A stretch of 64,000 bases of DNA. It comes from Streptomyces sp. yr375. GTDB taxonomy: Bacteria; Actinomycetota; Actinomycetes; Streptomycetales; Streptomycetaceae. Shown one piece after another: positions 8,799-18,359 of this stretch. The stretch lies in the NCBI RefSeq assembly GCF_900110755.1, contig NZ_FOFF01000004.1, positions 124,001-188,000 of the forward strand, given 5' to 3'. The position numbers were made by a program, and so were the translations under genes. The stretch's first letter is position 1. Each line of letters starts with the position of its first letter. Under the pieces are notes generated by a model. That model was not told where the DNA came from and ran no database searches. It was given only the letters and a program-made list of their open reading frames with translations.

Positions 8799-9485
8799 AT
8801 GGTGTGGCGGCAGACCCGGCTGGGTGGGGAAACGGCCGAGTATCTCGAGGCTCGCGAAGAGTTGCGGCTCGCCGAGGTCGAGCTCATGCGGCACGGGGAG
8901 CGGGTTGCCGCCATGCGGCGGGCGCTTCCGGTGGGGGCGGCGCTCGGCGACTACACCTTTGTCGAGGGGCCCGTCGACCTCGACGCCGGTGACAGCCCGC
9001 TTCGTGAGGTCGCCCTCGGAGGGCTCTTCTCCGGCCCCGACCGGCCGCTGATCGTCTTCCACCTGATGTACGGCAAGGCGCAGACCAAGCCGTGTCCGAT
9101 GTGCACGCTGTGGCTCGACGGGTTCAACGGCGTCGCGCATCACGTCGCCCGCAACGCCGACCTCGTCGTCGTGGCCGCCGCCGACCCGACCGCCCTGCGC
9201 CGCCACGCCCGCGCCCGGGGCTGGCACCGGCTGCGGCTGCTGAGCTGCGGCGACAGCACGTTCAAGTACGACCTGGGCAGCGAGGACGTGGACGGCGCCC
9301 AGGACTCCACCGTCTCCGTCCTCACCCGCGACGCCGACGGCACCGTCCGCCATCGCTACTCCGCCCACCCCCGCATGGCCGACGACATCGCCGAGCGCGG
9401 CATCGACCTGCTGGCCCCCGTGTGGCATCTCCTCGACCTGACGCCACGCGGCCGGGGCGACTGGTACCCGACCCTTTATTACTGA
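8799..9485 (+). CDS. DUF899-family thioredoxin-like protein
   Basis: This 228-aa protein has the DUF899 pattern: an N-terminal helix with EYLEAREELRLAEVELM, a beta-rich IVFHLMYGK segment and KPCPMCTLWLDGFNG with a CPMC redox-like motif near residues 98-103. DUF899 proteins are predicted thioredoxin-fold proteins of unknown substrate. No signal peptide is seen, so it is cytoplasmic. It starts 24 bases after the previous gene and may be read from the same promoter. Confidence 0.8.
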   Translation: MVWRQTRLGGETAEYLEAREELRLAEVELMRHGERVAAMRRALPVGAALGDYTFVEGPVDLDAGDSPLREVALGGLFSGPDRPLIVFHLMYGKAQTKPCPMCTLWLDGFNGVAHHVARNADLVVVAAADPTALRRHARARGWHRLRLLSCGDSTFKYDLGSEDVDGAQDSTVSVLTRDADGTVRHRYSAHPRMADDIAERGIDLLAPVWHLLDLTPRGRGDWYPTLYY

Positions 9486-9548
9486 CCCGCGGCTACTGAC
9501 CCGCGTTACCGTTTCCGCAAGGTGCAGGTCCAACTCGCCCCCACGGAG

Positions 9549-10604
9549 ATGGCGTTGACGCAACGTTCGCACGGCTCGCAGTTACGGCGGCCCACGCTGG
9601 AGGACGTCGCCCGGCGGTCGGGGGTCTCCAAGTCGACCGTGTCGCGGGTGGTCAACGGGGAGCCCCGGGTGCGGCCGGAGGTCGTCGAGCGGGTCCGTGA
9701 GGTCGTGTCCGAGCTGGGGTACGTCCCCAACCAGGGCGCACGGCAGCTCGTCACCCACCGCACGGGCGCCGTCGCGGTCGTCGCCGCGCACCCCGCCGAC
9801 CGGCTCTTCCTCGACCCCTTCTTCGACTGCCTCCTGCGCGGCATCCGCCGCGAACTCGCCCGCCACGGCGCTCAGGCCGTCCTGCTCTTCCTCGACGAGC
9901 CCGACGACTACGCGCGCGTCGCCGACTACCTGGGCGGCGGCCACGTCGACGGCGCGCTGCTGTTCTCCCTGCGCCCCGGCGACCGCCTGCCGGAGATGGC
10001 CGACCGCCTCGGCCTGCCCACCGTCTTCGGCGGCCGTCCCCTCCTGCGCGACGGCGACACCGTGCACGGCCACGCCTACGTCGACGGCGACAACCGCGGC
10101 GGCGCCCGCCAGGCCGTCCAGCATCTGGTCGCCCTCGGACGGCAACGCATCGCCACCGTCGCCGGCCCCTACGACCAGGAGAACTCCGCCGCCGACCGCC
10201 TCGCCGGCTACCACGACGTGCTGCTCGACGCCCCGGCCGACCTCGTCGAGAAGGCCGACTACACCCGGCAGGGCGGCGCCGACGCCATGGCCGTACTGCT
10301 GGACCGCCGCCCCGACCTGGACGCCGTGTTCGTCGCCTCCGACCTCATGGCGTCCGGCGCGCTCCAGACGCTGCGCGAGCGCGGTCGCCGGGTTCCGGAG
10401 GACGTGGCCGTCGTCGGTTTCGACGACATCGTCTCCATCGCCGAGTCGACCGACCCGCCCCTGACCACCGTCCACCAGGACGTGACGGAGATGGGCCGGC
10501 TGATGGCCCACCTGCTCATGCGGGACGACGGGGCACGGGACGCGACCCCGGGCGGGTCCTCCGTGGTCGTCCCGACCCGGCTCGTCCGACGGGGCTCCGC
10601 GTAA
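9549..10604 (+). CDS. LacI-family transcriptional regulator
   Basis: The N-terminal helix-turn-helix and hinge are clear (PTLEDVARRSGVSKSTVSRV, then GYVPNQGARQL). A periplasmic-binding-protein-like effector domain fills the rest, with VGFDDIVSIAESTDPPLTTV near the C-terminus. Such repressors normally sense a sugar or nucleoside. No transporter or glycosidase is next to it, so the target is not visible here. The start is uncertain: the ATG at 9549 puts the HTH about 15 residues in, but an in-frame GTG at 9522 is also open and neither has a good ribosome-binding site. Confidence 0.88.
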   Translation: MALTQRSHGSQLRRPTLEDVARRSGVSKSTVSRVVNGEPRVRPEVVERVREVVSELGYVPNQGARQLVTHRTGAVAVVAAHPADRLFLDPFFDCLLRGIRRELARHGAQAVLLFLDEPDDYARVADYLGGGHVDGALLFSLRPGDRLPEMADRLGLPTVFGGRPLLRDGDTVHGHAYVDGDNRGGARQAVQHLVALGRQRIATVAGPYDQENSAADRLAGYHDVLLDAPADLVEKADYTRQGGADAMAVLLDRRPDLDAVFVASDLMASGALQTLRERGRRVPEDVAVVGFDDIVSIAESTDPPLTTVHQDVTEMGRLMAHLLMRDDGARDATPGGSSVVVPTRLVRRGSA

Positions 10605-10711
10605 GCCATCAGGCAGGCCGCCCGGCCGCCGATCTCACTCCCCGAACCCAATACGTCCACCATGTGGAATCCCACTCCAGAGCGCGGACCGGGAATCGAT
10701 ACGATGAGCCC
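10605..10711. promoter_or_regulatory. Upstream region of the cysteine locus
   Basis: This is non-coding sequence between the LacI gene and the cysteine leader peptide. It is noticeably richer in A/T than its surroundings (for example near 10640-10705), as expected for a promoter region. I cannot assign -35 and -10 boxes or an operator with confidence. Confidence 0.35.
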
Positions 10712-10807
10712 ATGGTTTCCCATGACGTGAGCGAGAAGACGCCGGGCGCACTGCTCGTGGCGCGGCTGCACGTCGACCTGTGCAGGCTCGCCAGCGCCAT
10801 CTGTTGA
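10712..10807 (+). CDS. Cysteine-containing leader peptide upstream of sulfur carrier/cysM
   Basis: This is a 31-codon open frame (ATG 10712 to TGA 10805-10807). The peptide ends ARLHVDLCRLASAIC and so has two Cys codons, one of them the last sense codon. Peptides with this ending recur upstream of sulfur-assimilation and cysteine genes in Streptomyces and are annotated as putative leader peptides. Cysteine-responsive leader peptides are also known in mycobacteria. Ribosome stalling at the Cys codons when Cys-tRNA is low would control the downstream genes. About 156 bases separate it from the carrier gene. An in-frame GTG at 10727 is an alternative start. Confidence 0.72.
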   Translation: MVSHDVSEKTPGALLVARLHVDLCRLASAIC

Positions 10808-10963
10808 CGCCGCCCCGGCCGCCGTACGGCCGTGTGCCGCGGCGCTCAGCCGCATGCGACCCGCTCCGACCCGTTCCGAAACGAGCCGCCCGCACCCGCC
10901 CCGCACCTGCCCACCCCGCACCGCCCCGCACCTTCCTCTTCCTCCCGACAGGAGCCCTGACCC

Positions 10964-11242
10964 ATGGCCATCGAGGTCCGCATCCCGACCATCCTCCGCC
11001 AGTACACCGACGGTCAGAAGGCGGTGGAGGGCAGCGGTGAGACCCTCGCCGACCTGTTCACCGACCTCGAGACCCGGCATGCGGGAATCCACGCCCGCAT
11101 CGTGGACGACGGCAAGCTGCGCCGCTTCGTCAACGTGTACCTGAACGACGAGGACGTCCGCTTCGTCGACGGCATCGACACCAAGCTGACCGACGGCGAC
11201 ACCGTGACCATCCTGCCGGCCGTGGCCGGCGGCATGGCCTAG
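10964..11242 (+). CDS. MoaD/ThiS-family sulfur carrier protein (CysO-like)
   Basis: This 92-aa ubiquitin-fold sulfur carrier is recognised by VNVYLNDEDVRFVDGIDT, LTDGDTVTILPAVAGG and its length. As a C-terminal thiocarboxylate it would hand sulfur to the adjacent CysM. The protein ends GGMA rather than GG, so two residues would have to be removed, normally by a JAMM-type (Mec-like) peptidase, before it can be activated; no such peptidase gene is in this window. It starts behind a leader peptide and ends 15 bases before cysM, so it is the first structural gene of that unit. Confidence 0.88.
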   Translation: MAIEVRIPTILRQYTDGQKAVEGSGETLADLFTDLETRHAGIHARIVDDGKLRRFVNVYLNDEDVRFVDGIDTKLTDGDTVTILPAVAGGMA

Positions 11243-12208
<966 letters not shown>

Positions 12209-12246
12209 CAACTTCTACGGCGTAGGGCGTCGGGCGGTGCAGGGCT

Positions 12247-12729
12247 TCAGGTAGCCAGGTGACGGACCTGGTCCCACAGGACCGGGTCCACCACACCCAC
12301 CCGGCGCCGGAAGTCCCGCACCCGGACCTGGCGCAGCTCGTCCGTCTCCAGGAAACTCGGCCGCCCCTGCGCGTCCCCGACCGCGCCCGGCGGCAGCGGG
12401 ATCACCCCGGCCCGCTCGTCGTGGTACTTGCTGGTGATCTTCGCGACGGTGACCCGGTCCCCGCGCACCATGAGCACCAGACAGGGCCGGTCCTTCGCAC
12501 CCGGCCCGTCCTCGAACGGCACGTTCGCCCACCAGATCTCGGCGGGCCGCGGATGCCCGCCGACGCCGTACCGCTGCGTCGTCCGGCCCGGCGCCCGCCC
12601 CGGTGGCCGGCCCGGCGGACGGGTCCGGCGCTCCCGCTGCCGATGCCCCCGCCCCCAGCCGTCCACGAGCGTGGCGACGAGCGCCAGCAGTATCACCGCC
12701 GCGAGCGCGAGCCACCAGGACGTGTCCAT
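12247..12729 (-). CDS. PemK/MazF-like protein with N-terminal membrane anchor
   Basis: The C-terminal 100 residues match the PemK/MazF fold: EIWWANVPFEDGPGAKDRP, then PCLVLMVRGDRVTVAKITSK and FLETDELRQV. The first 25 residues are one hydrophobic segment (WLALAAVILLALVATLV), followed by an Arg/Pro-rich linker at about 30-55. MazF-type toxins are mRNA endonucleases, but no small antitoxin gene lies upstream or downstream and the membrane anchor is unlike classical toxins. It may therefore be a non-toxin family member. The start at 12729 begins directly with the membrane segment. Confidence 0.75.
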   Translation of the reverse strand: MDTSWWLALAAVILLALVATLVDGWGRGHRQRERRTRPPGRPPGRAPGRTTQRYGVGGHPRPAEIWWANVPFEDGPGAKDRPCLVLMVRGDRVTVAKITSKYHDERAGVIPLPPGAVGDAQGRPSFLETDELRQVRVRDFRRRVGVVDPVLWDQVRHLAT

Positions 12730-13011
12730 ACGACGACGTTACCGGCGCGCGACAACCAGTGCGCGCCCTCTCGCGCACCGCACACGCCCCCAGTCCAGCC
12801 GAACCGGTGACACCACAGGTGAGTTCGCCCACAACGGCCCCTGGCGGAGGAGCGACCCGGGGTTTCGCGCCTTACGCTCGACGGACCGCACGACACCTGA
12901 CGACACCTGTCGTCCCGTTCGACGATCACTCGCTCCACGACCCGTCCCCCGGATCCTTCCCGGTACTTTCTCGGTACTTCCGGGTTTCCCGCCAGCGGAG
13001 GTTTCTGTTTC

Positions 13012-13764
13012 ATGAAGCTCACCGTCGTCGGCTGCTCGGGGTCGTTCCCATCCGCGGAATCGGCCTGCTCGAGCTACCTCATCGAGGCCGACGGCTTCCG
13101 GCTGCTTCTCGACATGGGCAACGGCGCCCTGGGCGAGTTGCAGCGCCACTGCGGTCTCTACGACCTCGACGCGATCTTCCTGAGTCATCTGCACGCCGAC
13201 CACTGCATCGACATGTGCGCGTACTTCGTCGCGCGCTACTACCGGCACGACGGCGGGCGCTGCGACCCGCTCCCGGTCTACGGCCCGGAGGGCACCGAGC
13301 ACCGCCTGACCACGGCCTACGCCGACACGCCCTCGGCGTCCTCGATGAGCGAGGTCTTCGACTTCCACACGGTCAAGCCGTCCACCTTCGACGTCGGCCC
13401 GTTCACCGTGCACACGGAGCGCGTGGCGCACCCGGTGGAGGCGTACGGCATCCGCGTCGAACACGGCGGCAGGTCGCTGACCTACTCCGGTGACACCGGC
13501 GTCAGCCCCGCGCTGGAGGAACTCGCCCGCGACACCGACCTGTTCCTGTGCGAGGCCGCCTTCACGTACGGCAAGGAGAACATCCCCGACCTGCACCTCA
13601 ACGGCCGCGAGGCGGGCGAGACGGCGAGCCGGGCGGGCGCGCGCAAGCTCGTGCTGACCCACATCCCGCCGTGGACCGACCCCCAGATCAACCTGGCCGA
13701 CGCCCGAGCGGTGTTCGACGGCCCGGTGGAACTGGCGGCGCCGAGAGCGACGTACGAGATCTAG
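13012..13764 (+). CDS. Metallo-beta-lactamase-fold hydrolase (RNase Z-like branch)
   Basis: This 250-aa protein has the zinc-binding SHLHADHCID motif (HxHxDH, about residues 59-66), HPVEAYGIR, YSGDTG (about 160) and a C-terminal LTHIPPW histidine. The order fits the tRNase Z/phosphodiesterase branch of the fold. The substrate is unknown. The ATG at 13012 has AGCGGAGG 9 bases upstream. In Streptomyces it commonly sits next to the nag PTS genes, and it is convergent with nagE2 here. Its stop codon lies in the first unit of a short tandem repeat. Confidence 0.85.
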   Translation: MKLTVVGCSGSFPSAESACSSYLIEADGFRLLLDMGNGALGELQRHCGLYDLDAIFLSHLHADHCIDMCAYFVARYYRHDGGRCDPLPVYGPEGTEHRLTTAYADTPSASSMSEVFDFHTVKPSTFDVGPFTVHTERVAHPVEAYGIRVEHGGRSLTYSGDTGVSPALEELARDTDLFLCEAAFTYGKENIPDLHLNGREAGETASRAGARKLVLTHIPPWTDPQINLADARAVFDGPVELAAPRATYEI

Positions 13765-13806
13765 GCCGAGCCCAGGCCGAGCCCAGGCCGAGCCGAGGCC
13801 GAGCCC
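13763..13806. repeat. Four tandem 11-bp units after the MBL gene
   Basis: The unit AGGCCGAGCCC is repeated four times head to tail with one mismatch in the third copy. The first copy contains the end of the TAG stop of the upstream gene. It lies just before the terminator hairpin and is probably a slippage product without a role of its own. Confidence 0.85.
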
Positions 13807-13824
13807 GGCCACGCAGGTCATGCG

Positions 13825-13858
13825 AAGGCCCCGGAGCAGTTCAGGGCTCCGGGGCCTT
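13825..13858. terminator. Hairpin between convergent MBL and nagE2 genes
   Basis: A perfect 13-bp stem (AAGGCCCCGGAGC at 13825-13837 and its complement at 13846-13858) has an 8-base loop. It is A-rich on the left and T-rich on the right, so it can end transcription from both sides. Confidence 0.85.
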
Positions 13859-13892
13859 TCGTGTGCGTATCGCGTGTTGCTTGCCGTATGCG

Positions 13893-15146
<1,254 letters not shown>

Positions 15147-15164
15147 AGACTTCCTCCAACGTGG

Positions 15165-15193
15165 TGGTCTACACCACTCAGTGGTGTAGACCA
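15165..15193. promoter_or_regulatory. Double DasR-type operator (dre) upstream of nagE2
   Basis: Two DasR-like cores lie head to head: TGGTCTACACCA at 15165-15176 and its exact reverse complement TGGTGTAGACCA at 15182-15193. Together they form a perfect 14-bp inverted repeat with a 1-base spacer. The known consensus core is TGGTCTAGACCA, so each half differs at one position. The position 19-47 bases before the nagE2 start suits repression that is lifted by glucosamine-6-phosphate. Confidence 0.85.
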
Positions 15194-15236
15194 TGTTCTA
15201 GCACGATGAAGGCGGCATAAGGAACCCATTGGGGGC

Positions 15237-15726
15237 CTATGCCTTTCTGACGTCCTGTCGCTCGTCCTCCGGCTCCCGGCCCGGCGTCTTCAGGTCGAAC
15301 TTCGTGATCGCGAAACGGAAGATCACGTAAGAGAGGGCGCAGCGCGAACATCGCGATCGGGAAGAAACCGGACGTGAACTGCCCCGCCGCCGGGTCGCCC
15401 GCCGGGAACATGTTGATGTCACCGTGCACCACCATCCCGTCCGGCTTCGTGTAGCCGCCGAACCGGAACCGGATGGGCACGTTCAGGAACCGTCGGCCTT
15501 CTTCGCCATGCCGATGGCCACGCCCACGCAGAACGGCATCGGCAGCCCCAACTCGGCGTTGAGCAGCGCCCGCCCGCGTCGGCCATCACCTTCGAGACGT
15601 CCGTCCAGCCGAGCCCTTCGTCCCCGAACACATCAGGCCGGCCGAGCCGGTTGAGGATGCCGGCAGTCGGCGCCGCCGGGCCGGGCCGGTCTCGCTCTCG
15701 GCGCTCGCGGCGCTCCCTGCACTCAT
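15237..15726 (-). pseudogene. Decayed second GlcNAc permease gene (nagE1-like)
   Basis: The pieces of an EIIC permease can be read in order but in different frames. An N-terminal part starts at the ATG at 15726 and runs to GLGWTDVSKVMADAGG. It is followed by a fragment equivalent to PFCVGVAIGMAKKADG, then PDGMVVHGDINMF with FTSGFFPIAMFAL, and finally the C-terminus VIFRFAITKFDLKTPGREPE. At least two large in-gene deletions plus frame changes leave about 490 of the expected 1,250 bases. The C-terminal tail and the upstream DasR-type site are still good, so the loss looks recent. It cannot encode a permease, and nagE2 would be the only one left here. Confidence 0.85.
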
Positions 15727-15748
15727 CGTTTGGCGACCGCCTGTCAGG

Positions 15749-15760
15749 TGGTGTAGACCA
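15749..15760. promoter_or_regulatory. DasR-type operator between nagE1 remnant and nagF
   Basis: The core TGGTGTAGACCA matches the DasR core with one mismatch and is identical to the second core upstream of nagE2. It lies 23 bases upstream of the dead permease start and 140 bases before nagF on the other strand, so it may now serve nagF alone. Confidence 0.8.
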
Positions 15761-15899
15761 GCTACGGACGATTGGGCTGCTGTGAGGTCATCCTTCGGCA
15801 CACGCACCGCAATCGCTCGCGAAGTTGGGCCAACTGTGGGTTACTGCGACAAAGCCGTTCATATGGCGGTTCGCATCAGGGAATTCAGGGAGACGGAAC

Positions 15900-16133
15900 A
15901 TGGCCAGCAAGGCTGAGAAGATCGTCGCCGGGCTCGGCGGCCTCGACAACATCGAAGAGATCGAAGGCTGCATCACGCGGCTGCGCACCGAGGTCGTCAA
16001 CCCCGATCTGGTCGACGAAGCCGCCCTGAAGGCCGCCGGCGCCCACGGCGTCGTCAAGATGGGCACCGCCATCCAGGTCGTCATCGGCACCGACGCCGAC
16101 CCCATCGCCGGCGAGATCGAAGACATGATGTGA
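15900..16133 (+). CDS. nagF: PTS EIIB component for GlcNAc
   Basis: This stand-alone glucose-family EIIB domain of 77 aa carries the phosphorylated cysteine in [11 protein letters not shown] (about residue 23). It takes phosphate from EIIA (Crr) and gives it to GlcNAc carried by the EIIC permease. The ATG at 15900 has GGGAGACGG upstream. It is divergent from the nag permease genes and probably under DasR control through the site at 15749. A strong terminator follows. Confidence 0.93.
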   Translation: MASKAEKIVAGLGGLDNIEEIEGCITRLRTEVVNPDLVDEAALKAAGAHGVVKMGTAIQVVIGTDADPIAGEIEDMM

Positions 16134-16162
16134 ACTGAGAGGCGAGCCGCACGCTCACTCTC

Positions 16163-16195
16163 GAGGGGCTCCTCCCGCCGCGGGAGGAGCCCCTC
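16163..16195. terminator. Strong hairpin after nagF
   Basis: A perfect 15-bp stem (GAGGGGCTCCTCCCG and its complement) has a 3-base loop, 30 bases after the nagF stop and 27 bases before rph. No T-tract follows, as is common in Streptomyces. Confidence 0.88.
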
Positions 16196-16221
16196 GCGCC
16201 GCTACGGCTAGGCTCAGCGTC

Positions 16222-16959
16222 ATGTCTCGAATCGACGGCCGCACCCCCGAACAGCTCCGCCCCGTCACCATCGAACGTGGCTGGAGCAAGCACGCCGAGG
16301 GCTCCGTCCTCGTCTCCTTCGGCGACACGAAGGTCTTCTGCACCGCCTCCTTCACCGAAGGCGTCCCCCGCTGGCGCAAGGGCAGCGGCGAGGGCTGGGT
16401 CACCGCGGAGTACTCCATGCTTCCGCGCGCCACCAACTCCCGCGGCGACCGCGAGTCCGTGCGCGGCAAGATCGGCGGCCGCACCCACGAGATCTCGCGC
16501 CTCATCGGCCGCTCCCTGCGCGCGGTCATCGACTACAAGGCGCTCGGCGAGAACACCATCGTCCTCGACTGCGACGTCCTCCAGGCCGACGGCGGCACCC
16601 GCACGGCCGCCATCACCGGCGCGTACGTGGCACTCGCCGACGCCATCTCCTGGGGCCAGGGCCGGAAGCTGATCAAGGCCGGCCGCCGGCCGCTCACCGG
16701 CACGGTGTCCGCCGTCTCGGTCGGCATCGTGGGCGGCATCCCGCTGCTGGACCTCTGCTACGAGGAGGACGTCCGCGCCGAGACCGACATGAACGTCGTC
16801 TGCACCGGCGACGGCCGCTTCGTCGAGGTCCAAGGCACCGCCGAGGCCGAGCCGTTCGCCCGCGACGAGCTCAACTCCCTGCTGGATCTGGCGGTTTCCG
16901 GCTGCAAGGAACTGACTGTCGTGCAGCGCGCGGCACTTGATACGGTCCTGGAAAAGTAA
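16222..16959 (+). CDS. rph: Ribonuclease PH
   Basis: RNase PH trims the 3' ends of tRNA precursors by phosphorolysis. The whole 245-aa protein matches the family: [41 protein letters not shown] and [13 protein letters not shown], then [19 protein letters not shown] and the phosphate-binding-like GTAEAEPF region. Length and start (ATG 16222) agree with the family. It is in the conserved order before rdgB. Confidence 0.97.
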   Translation: MSRIDGRTPEQLRPVTIERGWSKHAEGSVLVSFGDTKVFCTASFTEGVPRWRKGSGEGWVTAEYSMLPRATNSRGDRESVRGKIGGRTHEISRLIGRSLRAVIDYKALGENTIVLDCDVLQADGGTRTAAITGAYVALADAISWGQGRKLIKAGRRPLTGTVSAVSVGIVGGIPLLDLCYEEDVRAETDMNVVCTGDGRFVEVQGTAEAEPFARDELNSLLDLAVSGCKELTVVQRAALDTVLEK

Positions 16960-17092
16960 AGGGAACGCCAAGCGGGGCGGCGGGCGCGAGCAACCGCCCC
17001 GCCGGTCCCGGCGTCTTGGCCGGTACAAGGCGCGGCGCGAGGCGCGTCACCAGGACCTGTCTCCTGGTCCTGCGAAGGGGAGGAACCCAGTG

Positions 17093-17509
17093 ATGTCCAC
17101 GGCCGAGAGCCGACGTCCGCACCGGCGTCGTCGTACCGTCATCGCCACCGCCACGGTGGCCGTCGCCCTCACCCTGGGGCTGACGACGACCGGATGCGAC
17201 GCGGTCAACAAGGCCCTGGACTGCGTCCAGACCGCCGACTCCATCGCCGACAGCGTCACCGACCTCCAGCAGGCCGTGGAGAACGCCGCGAACGACCCCA
17301 CGCAGACCGAGAAGTCGCTGACCTCCATCGAGAACAGCCTCGACAAGATAGGCGACAAGACGGACAACACCGACGTCAACAAGGCGGTGGACGACCTCCA
17401 GACGGCCGTCGGCAACGTCCGTACGGCCGTCAAGGCCGGCGACAACACCCCCGACCTCAGCCCGGTCACGGACGCGGCGGGCGAACTGACGAAGGTCTGC
17501 ACCCCGTAA
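17093..17509 (+). CDS. Secreted lipoprotein with helical repeats
   Basis: The ATG at 17093 follows AAGGGGAGG. An Arg-rich n-region and a hydrophobic stretch lead to the lipobox LTTTGCD, with the modified cysteine at about residue 37. The remaining 100 residues are polar and probably alpha-helical, with spaced heptad-like segments (SIADSVTDLQQAVENAAND, then SIENSLDKIGDKTDN). Two cysteines remain in the mature chain besides the lipid-bearing one. The protein would be anchored outside the membrane. The function is unknown; its place between rph and rdgB is common in Streptomyces. Confidence 0.82.
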   Translation: MSTAESRRPHRRRRTVIATATVAVALTLGLTTTGCDAVNKALDCVQTADSIADSVTDLQQAVENAANDPTQTEKSLTSIENSLDKIGDKTDNTDVNKAVDDLQTAVGNVRTAVKAGDNTPDLSPVTDAAGELTKVCTP

Positions 17510-17565
17510 GACCCGTAAGGGCAGGGAGATGAAGGCGGACGGACGAGGGCGGGATACTGAACCCC

Positions 17566-18168
17566 ATGACCCGCCTGATCCTCGCCACCCGCAACGCCGG
17601 AAAGATCACCGAACTCAGGGCGATCCTCGCCGACGCAGGCCTGCCCCACGACCTCGTCGGCGCGGACGCCTACCCCGACGTCCCCGACGTCAAGGAAACC
17701 GGCGTGACGTTCGCCGAGAACGCCCTCCTCAAAGCCCACGCCCTGGCCCAGGCCACGGGCCTCCCGGCGGTCGCCGACGACTCGGGCCTCTGTGTGGACG
17801 TCCTGAACGGCGCCCCCGGCATCTTCTCCGCCCGCTGGTCCGGCACCCACGGCGACGACCGGGCCAACCTGGACCTGCTCCTGGCCCAGCTCTCCGACAT
17901 CGCCGACGACCACCGCGCCGCCCACTTCGCCTGCGCGGCGGCCCTGGCCCTCCCGGACGGCACGGAACGAGTGGTCGAAGGCCGCCTACACGGCACCCTC
18001 CGCCACACCCCAACGGGCACAAACGGCTTCGGCTACGACCCGATCCTCCAACCGAACGGCGAGACCCGCACCTGCGCGGAACTGACGGCAACGGAGAAGA
18101 ACGCGATCAGCCACCGGGGCCAGGCGTTCCGGGCGTTGGTGCCGGTGGTGCGGGAGTTGCTGGGCTGA
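17566..18168 (+). CDS. rdgB: XTP/dITP pyrophosphatase (RdgB/HAM1)
   Basis: This housecleaning enzyme hydrolyses dITP, XTP and similar deaminated nucleotides to monophosphates. Family motifs are in order: LATRNAGKITEL at the N-terminus, TGVTFAENALLKA, ADDSGLCVDVLNGAPG (metal-binding acids) and TGTNGFGYDPIL with MSHRGQA-like ISHRGQAF near the end. The 200-aa length is normal. The ATG at 17566 is 57 bases after the lipoprotein gene, and a clear hairpin follows. Confidence 0.96.
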   Translation: MTRLILATRNAGKITELRAILADAGLPHDLVGADAYPDVPDVKETGVTFAENALLKAHALAQATGLPAVADDSGLCVDVLNGAPGIFSARWSGTHGDDRANLDLLLAQLSDIADDHRAAHFACAAALALPDGTERVVEGRLHGTLRHTPTGTNGFGYDPILQPNGETRTCAELTATEKNAISHRGQAFRALVPVVRELLG

Positions 18169-18180
18169 GCCGGTCACGGC

Positions 18181-18216
18181 AACGGCCTGCGAATCAAATT
18201 CGATTCGCAGGCCGTT
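18181..18216. terminator. Bidirectional terminator between rdgB and tRNA-Leu
   Basis: A perfect 15-bp stem (AACGGCCTGCGAATC and its complement) closes on a 6-base loop. AA/TT pairs at its base give a T-run on either strand. It can end rdgB on one strand and the tRNA transcript on the other. Confidence 0.9.
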
Positions 18217-18221
18217 TGGTG

Positions 18222-18306
18222 TGCGGCCGGAGGGATTCGAACCCTCACGGGATTTCTCCCACGGGCTTCTAAGGCCCGCGCGTGCTGCCTATTTCGCCAC
18301 GGCCGC
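18222..18306 (-). tRNA. tRNA-Leu (anticodon UAG)
   Basis: On the minus strand an 85-base cloverleaf can be drawn. The acceptor stem is GCGGCCG/CGGCCGC, the anticodon stem-loop is CGGGC-CTTAGAA-GCCCG with anticodon TAG, the long variable arm TGGGAGAAATCCCG is typical of class II leucine tRNAs, and the T arm contains GGTTCGAATCC. The 3' CCA is not encoded. It reads CUN codons and is not the bldA (UUA-reading) tRNA. Confidence 0.95.
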
Positions 18307-18359
18307 TGAAAACGGTCATCGTGCTCGACCGGCGGCACTCATTGTACGGGGCTGCCGGG

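Noticed and set aside
12247..12729. A classical toxin-antitoxin pair
   Set aside because: Only the MazF-like part is present; neither neighbour is an antitoxin.
17051..17072. CAGGACC/GGTCCTG hairpin as a terminator after rph
   Set aside because: It has only 7 bp and lies about 90 bases past rph, directly before the next gene's ribosome-binding site. It is not clearly a terminator.
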